Shown here one piece after another: positions 1 through 5,965 of a DNA stretch of 27,357 nt; position 1 is the stretch's first letter, and every line of letters starts with the position of its first letter. The position numbers and the translations under genes are program-made. The notes under the pieces were generated by a model, which searched no databases, was not told the DNA's origin, and saw only the letters and a list, made by a program, of their open reading frames with translations. This DNA is from an uncultured Oscillospiraceae bacterium (GTDB lineage: Bacteria; Bacillota; Clostridia; Oscillospirales; Oscillospiraceae), in assembly GCA_934589225.1 (NCBI GenBank), contig CAKTNS010000039.1:1-27357 (forward strand), in the 5' to 3' direction.

Positions 1-520
1 CAGATTGCCGCCGCTACACCCGGTACGTCTAACAGTAAACCCAATGTAGCGGCGATGACCCATCGCCATCCAGCCCCGGCGAGGGGCTGGCCCCGTTGGA
101 TGTTACGGATACGAAAGTCCAACGAGTGGCCTTACGGCCAATGGCGGCAGATTGCCGCCGCTACACCCGGTACGTCTAACAGTAAACCCAATGTAGCGGC
201 GATGACCCATCGCCATCCAGCCCCTGGGGGGCTGGCCCCGTTGAATGTTTGAAATACGAAAGTCCAACGAGTGGCCTTACGGCCAATGGTGGTGCTCCGC
301 GCAGCGAATCAAAATCTATTGATTGCCGGGGGCAATCACACAATAATCCCATCGGCAGGTTGCCGCCGCTACACCCGGTACGGTTAACGGTAAACCCAAT
401 GTAGCGGCGATGACCCATCGCCATCCAGCCCCGGCGAGGGGCTGGCCCTGTTGGATGTTACGGATACGAAAGTCCAACGAGTGGCCTTACGGCCAATGGC
501 GGCAGATTGCCGCCGCTACA
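1..520. repeat. Tandem array of 121-bp nested-palindrome units
   Basis: The array holds the right end of one unit (1-18), then full units at 45-165 (A), 192-373 (B) and 400-520 (C), separated by 26-bp linkers (19-44, 166-191, 374-399) that are nearly identical. Each unit starts TGTAGCGGCG and ends CGCCGCTACA, a 10-bp terminal inverted repeat. Inside are successive hairpins: GGCGATG with a CATCGCC partner, CCAGCCCC with GGGGCTGG, TGGCC with GGCCA, and GGCGGCA with TGCCGCC. Units A and C differ at about one base. Unit B carries a 63-bp replacement or insertion at 290-352. No coding signal with a ribosome binding site is seen. A related unit lies at 5570-5691. Confidence 0.85.
290..352. repeat. 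Extra hairpin module inside array unit B
   Basis: Relative to units A and C, unit B has 63 additional bases between GGCCAATGG and CGGCAG. The first 53 (290-342) match 20228-20280 with two substitutions. The module contains the hairpin GATTGCC-GGG-GGCAATC at 321-337. It shows that these intergenic repeats are built from exchangeable modules. Confidence 0.75.
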
Positions 521-668
521 CCCGGTACGTTTAACCGTGTACGCAATACCGTTTGTAACCAAAATGACAAAACAATGAGAAAATATTGCCGCAAATGTCC
601 CGAAACGGCTGGGAAACGGGGAAAGAAAAGAAACGGAAACAAAGAAAAGGTACGAGCGTAACTCGCTT

Positions 669-731
669 GTAATTAATTTTGTAATTTTTTGTAATTTTCC
701 TCTTGACGAAATGAAGATTCCGGTATATAAT
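669..731 (+). promoter_or_regulatory. Sigma-A promoter with phased A/T tracts
   Basis: TTGACG at 703-708 and TATAAT at 726-731 are separated by 17 bp, a near-consensus vegetative promoter. Upstream, GTAATT occurs at 669, 681 and 691, so the A/T tracts fall roughly once per helical turn, as in an UP element or curved DNA. The start of transcription should be near 738. Confidence 0.85.
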
Positions 732-743
732 ACAGCTACACAA

Positions 744-807
744 GGAAAGCACCCGGAGCCAACCACCATCGGCTGGGGACTTTCACCTGACCGCTGGTGC
801 GTACCGG
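744..807 (+). promoter_or_regulatory. Structured 5' leader of the wall-protein mRNA (class unknown)
   Basis: The roughly 107-nt leader contains GAAAG (745-749) able to pair with CTTTC (780-784), enclosing AGCC (757-760) with GGCT (771-774). GCACC (749-753) can also pair with GGTGC (796-800), and CCGG (753-756) with CCGG (804-807). These pairings interleave, so a pseudoknot or a switch is possible. I do not recognise a known riboswitch consensus. Confidence 0.35.
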
Positions 808-844
808 CTATTTTAAAAATCCATTTTATTAGGAGGATTACATT

Positions 845-2965
845 ATGAAGACATGCAAGAAGCTGTTCAGCTTGCTGCTGGTTGCAGTGATGCTGGTTGC
901 AGCGATCCCGACGTTTGCGTTTGCAGCGACGACTTACTATGTCGAAGTTGTAGATGAGAATGGTGGTGCGTGGAGCAAGAGTGCTCGCGATACTACTGAC
1001 GATGTTTCTGGCGTAACTGATAAGGCGGGAGCAATTACTGCTCTGACGGCTGTTAACCGTAATGGCATTGTTAGCAAACTGGTTGATGATGGTGACACAA
1101 CTGCGGATAAGTTGCAGTTCAAGGGTGTTAGCTTTGATCCTGCTACTAACACGCTGACCATTAGGGTCTATTCCAACGGTTCTGCCCCCGCCCCCACTCC
1201 TGTAACCCACAAGTACATTAATCCGGTTCCTAATAGCGGCGACGCCAACGGCCATTTGCTGATGTGCGATGGCACTACTTGCGGTGATTCTAACTGCCGT
1301 GAGACCAAGCGCGTTCCCCACGACGCTGCGGAGATGACCCTGACGAATCAGAAGGCCGCAACCTGCACCGCTGAAGGCTACACCGGTGATAAGGTATATG
1401 CCTGCGGCTATACCGAAAAGGGTGCTGCCATTCCCAAGACTGCTCATAGCTTCACCGATGACAAGGGCAAGTGTGCGAACTGCGCCGCTGTCAAGTATCA
1501 GATCAATGTTACTGTAGACGGCACCGTTAAGAACGAGACTTATGTTGACGAGGCCGGTACTGCTGTTCTGGATAGCGCTTCCAAGGTGATGCCTCTGATT
1601 GGCCTGGACCCCTCCAAGTATACGGCTGGTTCCACCTTCGTTAACACCGGTTATGTGATTTCCTTCACCGCAACGACCATCCCCACCTCTACTTCCTACA
1701 CCACCCTGGTGCTGACCGTAGACGGCAAGGCAGAGACTGTTGCAATCAACCCCGCCTACACCAAGTCCGGTGCTGTTTCCAATGCGGACGCTTCCGCCAT
1801 CCTGACGGCTGCCAAGAAGTCCTACGACCTGACCAAGTATAACTACACTGTCAGCGCCAACGGCACCACCATCACCATGACCCTGAACACCATCGGCAAG
1901 TACACCGTGAACTGCATTGTGAACGGCCAGAACTATGCCACCAAGACCGATGTTCCCTACTACGGCGATTTCAATGATGCCGCTGCGATTCTGAAGGCTG
2001 CGAACATCACTGTTACCCAGGCTTATCAGAAGTCCGCTGTTACTGTGAGCGGAAACGTGATCACTGTTGATCTGTACACCGAAATCGTGGTCAAGGTTTA
2101 CAACAACGCCAATTCCTACAGCCAGGTGACCATGAGAGTTGGTCAGCCCTACGTCAACTACCTGGGCACCAACCTGATCAACAACTCCACCTTCGGCGGC
2201 ATCACCGTTAAGAACCAGGCCGGTACCAACACCTATTACACCGCTTCCCAGGTCAATGGCGGCACCGCCAAGGTTGGCGCTTACGATTCCGAAGTGACCA
2301 TCCAGCGCAACGGCGATTCCTGCACCCTGTACTTCCTGCGCAGCGACGGCACCGTTCTGGAGAGCCGGAAGCTGTATGCCGGTGACCAGATCGGCACCCT
2401 GCCCAGCTACATTGTGGGCAACGTTCCCGCCGTGTGGACCTACAACGGCAAGCCCATCAGCGCTACCGACGTTTACAACTTCAAGACCACTTCCGTGAAC
2501 ATCGTGCCCTACTTCGGCGGCATCTCCGATGTGTACGTGGATGTGTACACCAACGGCAATGTGAAGACCATGCAGACCCGCGTCAAGGTCACCGACCTGG
2601 TTCAGAACGGCGTTCTGTACCTGAACAGCGAGGTCAAGTCCGCTATCTCCTCCGCTCTGCGGAACTCCAGCAACAAGAACCTGACCTACACCGCTTTCTT
2701 TGACGCCAGCTCCTGGTCCGACTTCATCAAGACCAAGAACACCAACGGCGCCGCGGAGCCCATCCGGGTAGGCGACAACTCCGAGCGTCAGGGTTCTGTA
2801 TACCTGTACGTCATGGTGAACAACGTCACCCAGAAGGCAACAGACTCCACCAACCCCAAGACCGGCGACGACGCCAAGCTGGGTGTTGCCGCAGCAGTCC
2901 TGGCCGTAGCAGTGGTTGGCTTCGGTGCAGCGATTGTGATCAAAAAGAAGAAGGGCGTTCAGTAA
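845..2965 (+). CDS. Secreted, sortase-anchored cell-wall protein (NPKTG type)
   Basis: The 706-residue protein has an N-terminal signal peptide: Lys-rich start, hydrophobic core, and AFA at 25-27 before the likely cleavage site. A Cys/His-bearing segment follows around residues 139-215, with several CxxC-like pairs and the ATCTAEGYTGDKVYACG type motif common in secreted proteins of gut Clostridia. The middle is Thr/Asn/Val-rich and beta-strand-like, suggesting repeated extracellular domains. The C terminus is a sorting signal: NPKTG at 670-674, a hydrophobic helix, then KKKK. It is therefore probably linked to peptidoglycan by a sortase. AGGAGG at 831-836 sets the ATG start. It is a single-gene unit between its own promoter and a strong terminator. 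Substrate or ligand is unknown; adhesin or surface-coat roles are guesses. Confidence 0.88.
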   Translation: MKTCKKLFSLLLVAVMLVAAIPTFAFAATTYYVEVVDENGGAWSKSARDTTDDVSGVTDKAGAITALTAVNRNGIVSKLVDDGDTTADKLQFKGVSFDPATNTLTIRVYSNGSAPAPTPVTHKYINPVPNSGDANGHLLMCDGTTCGDSNCRETKRVPHDAAEMTLTNQKAATCTAEGYTGDKVYACGYTEKGAAIPKTAHSFTDDKGKCANCAAVKYQINVTVDGTVKNETYVDEAGTAVLDSASKVMPLIGLDPSKYTAGSTFVNTGYVISFTATTIPTSTSYTTLVLTVDGKAETVAINPAYTKSGAVSNADASAILTAAKKSYDLTKYNYTVSANGTTITMTLNTIGKYTVNCIVNGQNYATKTDVPYYGDFNDAAAILKAANITVTQAYQKSAVTVSGNVITVDLYTEIVVKVYNNANSYSQVTMRVGQPYVNYLGTNLINNSTFGGITVKNQAGTNTYYTASQVNGGTAKVGAYDSEVTIQRNGDSCTLYFLRSDGTVLESRKLYAGDQIGTLPSYIVGNVPAVWTYNGKPISATDVYNFKTTSVNIVPYFGGISDVYVDVYTNGNVKTMQTRVKVTDLVQNGVLYLNSEVKSAISSALRNSSNKNLTYTAFFDASSWSDFIKTKNTNGAAEPIRVGDNSERQGSVYLYVMVNNVTQKATDSTNPKTGDDAKLGVAAAVLAVAVVGFGAAIVIKKKKGVQ

Positions 2966-2982
2966 TTGAAGGCCTGACGTAG

Positions 2983-3026
2983 AACCAAAACCCTCTCCGG
3001 TTTTCGCCGGAGAGGGTTTTGGTTTT
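2983..3026 (+). terminator. Rho-independent terminator of the wall-protein gene
   Basis: An 18-bp perfect stem runs from 2983-3000 to 3007-3024 with a TTTTCG loop. The GC core is CCCTCTCCGG with CCGGAGAGGG, followed by TTTTGGTTTT. The A/T flanks make it usable in both directions. Confidence 0.92.
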
Positions 3027-3028
3027 AA

Positions 3029-3056
3029 ATTGACAATTGACAATGGACAATTGACA
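3029..3056 (+). repeat. Heptad array, ATTGACA type (copy 1)
   Basis: Four head-to-tail heptads: ATTGACA, ATTGACA, ATGGACA, ATTGACA. It lies directly after a terminator and is one of six arrays of this family in the window. Confidence 0.85.
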
Positions 3057-3087
3057 ATTATTGGGGGATGGGGGACCGCCCGCAGCC

Positions 3088-3241
3088 CCTTGGCTCTCCC
3101 TCTGGGAGAGCTGGCTCGGCGCAGCCGAGACTGAGAGGGCCTTGGGGCGTTTATTGAATGATAACGTTCATTGGTATCGTGGGCGTTGACCCTCTCCGTC
3201 CTCGCTGCGCTCGGCCACCTCTCCCAGAGGGAGAGGCAAGG
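3088..3241. repeat. 154-bp foldback repeat, copy 1
   Basis: The ends are CCTTGGCTCTCCCTCTGGG and its near-complement CCCAGAGGGAGAGGCAAGG. Each arm is itself a hairpin (CTCTCCC-TCT-GGGAGAG on the left). Inner segments GGCTCGGCGCAGC and GCTGCGCTCGGCC also pair imperfectly, and the tip holds AATGA with TCATT around 3157-3172. The whole element can fold into one long stem. No coding potential was accepted. Confidence 0.85.
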
Positions 3242-3267
3242 CCCGCTCGGGGCGTGGCAGCTACCAG

Positions 3268-3318
3268 CCGCCCGCCACGTTTCGAATACAACCCGTGCGG
3301 ACAAAACGGAACCACCCC
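3268..3318 (+). repeat. Dispersed CCACGT-AATACAACC module, copy 1
   Basis: The module begins GCCGCCCGCCACGT, continues through AATACAACCCGTGCGG and ends GGAACCACCCC. It forms the spacer between the two 154-bp foldbacks. Relatives lie at 5334-5380 (reverse), 5504-5556, 20181-20215, 20299-20350, 20390-20430 and 20458-20504. Confidence 0.7.
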
Positions 3319-3472
3319 CTTGGCTCTCCCTATGGGAGAGCTGGCTCGGCGCAGCCGAGACTGAGAGGGCTTTGGGGCGTTTTTTTGAATGATAACGTTC
3401 ATTGGTATTGTGGGCGTTGACCCTCTCCGTCCTCGCTGCGCTCGGCCACCTCTCCCATAGGGAGAGGCAAGG
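3318..3472. repeat. 155-bp foldback repeat, copy 2
   Basis: This is a direct copy of 3088-3241. The left palindrome is CTCTCCCTATGGGAGAG and the right one CTCTCCCATAGGGAGAG. Both arms carry the same complementary change relative to copy 1 (C/G replaced by A/T), so pairing between the arms is kept. Confidence 0.85.
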
Positions 3473-3558
3473 GCCTGCGGCCTGCCAGGATGAGGGCGGG
3501 GCGGCGTTGTACATTGCAGGAACAAAAGGCGCAGAGGGGAAACGTCCGTCTCCAAAAT

Positions 3559-3586
3559 TGTCAATTGTCAATTGTCCATTGTCAAT
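3559..3586 (-). repeat. Heptad array, ATTGACA type (copy 2, reverse)
   Basis: Reads TGTCAAT, TGTCAAT, TGTCCAT, TGTCAAT on the plus strand. With copy 1 at 3029 it forms inverted ends around the 0.56-kb island that holds both foldbacks. Confidence 0.85.
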
Positions 3587-3591
3587 TTCCA

Positions 3592-3620
3592 TGGCCAGAT
3601 GCCCGCAAGTGTGCTATAAT
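3592..3620 (+). promoter_or_regulatory. Probable promoter of the MBL-fold gene (extended -10)
   Basis: TATAAT at 3615-3620 is preceded by TGC, giving an extended -10. TGGCCA at 3592-3597, 17 bp upstream, is a weak -35. The site abuts the heptad array at 3559-3586. Confidence 0.65.
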
Positions 3621-3649
3621 TTAAATACAAACGGAAAGGGGGCCATGCT

Positions 3650-5251
3650 ATGAAGCTGACGTTTTTGGGGGCGACCCATGAGGTTACCGGGAGCTGCACG
3701 CTGATTGAATGCGGGGGGATCTCCGGGCTGGTGGACTGCGGGATGGAGCAGGGGAAGGACTGCTTTCAGAATCAGGTGTTACCGGTGAGCCCGGCGGGGC
3801 TGGAATTTGTGCTGCTGACCCATGCCCATATTGACCACTCGGGGCTGCTGCCCCTGCTGACCAAGAACGGGTTCCGGGGCAGCATTTACGCCACGGAGGA
3901 AACCACCAATCTCTGCGGCATTATGCTGAAGGACTGCGCCCATATCCAGATGCAGGATGCCCAGTGGCAGACCCGGAAAAACGCCCGGGCGGGGCAGCCG
4001 CCGGTGGAGCCCATTTATGATCTGACGGACGCGGAAAAGTGCCTGAAACGCTTCCGGCCCTGCCCTATGGACAAAATCATTCAAATCCAGGAGGGCATTG
4101 AGGTCCGGTTCCTGAACGCCGGGCATCTTTTAGGCTCTGCTTCCATTGAAGTATTCCTGCATGAAGGGGAGCGGCAGCGGAAGGTTGTGTTCTCCGGGGA
4201 CCTGGGCAATAAGGACCTGCCCCTGCTCCGGGGAAAGGAATTTCCCAAGAGCGCGGACTATGTGCTGATGGAATCCACCTACGGCGACCGGCTTCACACC
4301 CCCTGCCCGGACCCTACGGCCTATTTAGGCCGCATCATCCGGGAGACCCTGGGGAAAGGCGGCAACCTGGTGATCCCTGCCTTCGCTGTGGGCCGCACCC
4401 AGGAAATGCTCTATCTCATCCGGCAGACCATGGACGCGGGGCTGGTAGACCCCAACACCCCGGTGTATGTGGATAGCCCTCTGGCCATTGAGGCCACGGG
4501 GATTTTCCTCCAATGCAACCCCAAATGCCTGGACGACAAGACCAACGACCTGATCAAGCGTGGGGTGAACCCCTTGATGTTCCCGGGGCTTCGGCTGGCG
4601 GTGAGCAGCGAGGAAAGCAAGGCCATTAACCTAGACCCCAAGCCTAAGGTGATTTTGTCCGCCAGCGGCATGTGCGAGGCGGGGCGCATCCGCCACCACT
4701 TAAAGCACAACCTGTGGAAGGGAAACGCCACCATCCTGTTTGTGGGCTACCAGGCCGAGGGCACCCTGGGCAGGACCCTTTTGGACGGCGGAGTGCCATC
4801 CGTAAAGCTTTTCAATGAGGAAGTAGCGGTGAACGCCCGCATTCTCTCCATGCCGGGGAAGAGCGGCCATGCGGACCAGGCGGGGCTGCTGGAATGGCTG
4901 GAAGCCTTTGAAGAAAAGCCCCGGCGGGTCTTCGTCAACCACGGGGAGGATCAGGTTGTGGACTTTTTCGCCGGACTCATCCACCAGAAGCTGGGCTTGC
5001 AGGCCTCGGCCCCCTATTCCGGCACCGTGTTTGATTTGGCCGCCGGGAAGTTTGCCTATGAGGCCGAGGGTGTGCCGGTGGTGAAGGAGACCCTGAAGCC
5101 CTCCACCGCCCGGAAGAACAGCCTGTATGAAAAACTGCTCAGCGCCCTGGGACGGCTCAGCGTCATCGTCAAAAACATGCGGGGGAGAACCAATAAGGAC
5201 GTGGGACGGCTGACGGACCAGATCAATCAGCTGTGCGATAAGTGGCAGTAG
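3650..5251 (+). CDS. MBL-fold beta-CASP metallohydrolase, RNase-like
   Basis: This 533-residue protein belongs to the metallo-beta-lactamase/beta-CASP family (CPSF73/RNase J-like), which cleaves RNA with two zinc ions in the cytoplasm. The HxHxDH motif is HAHIDH at residues 58-63. Further likely metal ligands are His159 in GHLLGS and Asp184 in SGDLG. The beta-CASP insert follows with STYGDR and PAFAVGRTQE. Later come LSASGMCEAGRIRHHL, SGHADQ and VNHGED, typical of the RMMBL C-terminal part. The length fits stand-alone bacterial members. AAAGGGGG upstream of 3650 supports this ATG. It is transcribed alone, in repeat-rich surroundings. Substrate is not deducible; an exonuclease or a CPSF-like endonuclease role is possible. 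Confidence 0.9.
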   Translation: MKLTFLGATHEVTGSCTLIECGGISGLVDCGMEQGKDCFQNQVLPVSPAGLEFVLLTHAHIDHSGLLPLLTKNGFRGSIYATEETTNLCGIMLKDCAHIQMQDAQWQTRKNARAGQPPVEPIYDLTDAEKCLKRFRPCPMDKIIQIQEGIEVRFLNAGHLLGSASIEVFLHEGERQRKVVFSGDLGNKDLPLLRGKEFPKSADYVLMESTYGDRLHTPCPDPTAYLGRIIRETLGKGGNLVIPAFAVGRTQEMLYLIRQTMDAGLVDPNTPVYVDSPLAIEATGIFLQCNPKCLDDKTNDLIKRGVNPLMFPGLRLAVSSEESKAINLDPKPKVILSASGMCEAGRIRHHLKHNLWKGNATILFVGYQAEGTLGRTLLDGGVPSVKLFNEEVAVNARILSMPGKSGHADQAGLLEWLEAFEEKPRRVFVNHGEDQVVDFFAGLIHQKLGLQASAPYSGTVFDLAAGKFAYEAEGVPVVKETLKPSTARKNSLYEKLLSALGRLSVIVKNMRGRTNKDVGRLTDQINQLCDKWQ

Positions 5252-5256
5252 TAAAA

Positions 5257-5284
5257 ATTGACAATTGACAATGGACAATTGACA
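5257..5284 (+). repeat. Heptad array, ATTGACA type (copy 3)
   Basis: Four heptads in the order ATTGACA, ATTGACA, ATGGACA, ATTGACA, starting 5 bases after the stop codon of the MBL-fold gene. No GC-rich terminator is seen between the gene and the array. Confidence 0.85.
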
Positions 5285-5295
5285 ATTTCTTTTTA

Positions 5296-5323
5296 GTTGA
5301 CAGTTGACAGTGGACAGTTGACA
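5296..5323 (+). repeat. Heptad array, GTTGACA type (copy 4)
   Basis: Four heptads: GTTGACA, GTTGACA, GTGGACA, GTTGACA. It follows the ATTGACA-type array by 39 bp start to start, the same pairing as at 19971/20009. Confidence 0.85.
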
Positions 5324-5333
5324 GTTATTTTTT

Positions 5334-5380
5334 GGGGGTAGGTGGTTCTGTTTGTCCAAACAGGTTGTATTCGAAACGTA
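5334..5380 (-). repeat. Dispersed CCACGT-AATACAACC module, reverse copy
   Basis: The reverse complement contains CGTTTCGAATACAACCTG and GAACCACC, matching the module at 3268-3318 in opposite orientation. Confidence 0.65.
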
Positions 5381-5404
5381 GGGGCGGCAGGTTGCCGCCC
5401 CTAC
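5378..5404. repeat. Perfect 12-bp palindromic hairpin
   Basis: GTAGGGGCGGCA and TGCCGCCCCTAC are separated by GGT. There is no T-run, so it is probably a repeat end rather than a terminator. A shorter relative lies at 5494-5512. Confidence 0.75.
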
Positions 5405-5503
5405 AACATAATTGTTTCGTATTGCCGTATATTGAACGTATCTAGCATCGTTTTGCTTTCGCAAAATGCGAAAAACGCGGTACATTGACGTAGGGGCGGC
5501 AAT

Positions 5504-5556
5504 CTGCCGCCCGCCACGTGGCAAATACAACCTGTGCGGGTGAATGGTACTACCCC
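5504..5556 (+). repeat. Dispersed CCACGT-AATACAACC module, copy
   Basis: Contains GCCGCCCGCCACGT, AATACAACCTGTGCGG and GGTACTACCCC. It joins directly onto the foldback unit that starts at 5570. Confidence 0.65.
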
Positions 5557-5569
5557 ATACACGGAACAA

Positions 5570-5691
5570 TGTAGCGGCGATGATTCATCGCCACTCCAGC
5601 CCCGGCGAGGGGCTGGCACCGTGGGATGTTACGGATACGAATGTCCAACGAGTGGCCTTGCGGCCAATGGCGGCAGATTGCCGCCGCTACA
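5570..5691. repeat. 122-bp nested-palindrome unit (copy D of the left array)
   Basis: It has the same TGTAGCGGCG and CGCCGCTACA ends and the same four internal hairpins as units A and C. Here it is a single copy, with the GGCGATGATTCATCGCC palindrome perfect. Confidence 0.85.
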
Positions 5692-5714
5692 GCTGCTTTG
5701 AACGAAAACACGAA

Positions 5715-5750
5715 CCGCCGTCTCCTGATATGGGAGGCGGCGGATTTTTT
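5715..5750 (+). terminator. Rho-independent terminator upstream of rpoB
   Basis: CCGCCGTCTCC pairs with GGAGGCGGCGG (one G-T pair) across a 7-base loop and is followed by ATTTTTT. It would stop transcripts from the MBL-fold gene and shield the rpoB promoter. Confidence 0.85.
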
Positions 5751-5782
5751 GATAAAAGGGGGGATAAAAACAAAAAAACCGA

Positions 5783-5811
5783 TTGACAAAAAAGATGCCA
5801 TCGGTTATAAT
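5783..5811 (+). promoter_or_regulatory. Consensus sigma-A promoter of rpoBC
   Basis: TTGACA at 5783-5788 and TATAAT at 5806-5811 are both perfect hexamers with a 17-bp spacer. An A-rich stretch lies just upstream. The start of transcription should be near 5818, giving a leader of about 148 nt. Confidence 0.93.
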
Positions 5812-5822
5812 GAAAGTCCATA

Positions 5823-5878
5823 CTGTGGCAGTGCGCCTATTAGGGGATTCTCCCTCTAACATGGCCATTTTACCACAG
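5823..5878 (+). promoter_or_regulatory. Hairpin in the rpoB leader
   Basis: CTGTGG (5823-5828) pairs with CCACAG (5873-5878). Inside, TTAGGGGA pairs approximately with TCCCTCTAA around 5840-5859. There is no T-run. A role in autoregulation or mRNA stability is inference only. Confidence 0.45.
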
Positions 5879-5965
5879 GGCGGGGCGAAAGTCAATAGGG
5901 AAGTTTAGCAAATTTGACAACGTCTCCGAGCGTATCAACAACACACATTCGGATGAAAGGCTGTG

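Noticed and set aside
1..520. CRISPR array
   Set aside because: The repeated unit is 121 bp and the intervening 26 bp are nearly identical to each other, the reverse of repeat-spacer logic; there are no cas genes.
55..661. Small plus-strand frames at 55-252 and 410-661
   Set aside because: They lie inside the repeat array, share the same translated repeat, and have no ribosome binding site.
738..844. Assignment of the leader to a known riboswitch (c-di-GMP, c-di-AMP, THF, cobalamin, preQ1)
   Set aside because: None of the conserved cores that I can recall is present in order; only scattered short resemblances are seen.
458..3592. A 1044-codon minus-strand frame spanning the wall-protein gene and two repeat islands
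   Set aside because: It runs through a terminator, promoters and foldback repeats, and mirrors the sense gene; no start signal supports it.
5378..5404. Terminator of the MBL-fold gene
   Set aside because: The hairpin is perfect but no T-run follows on either strand; the terminator at 5715-5750 fits better.
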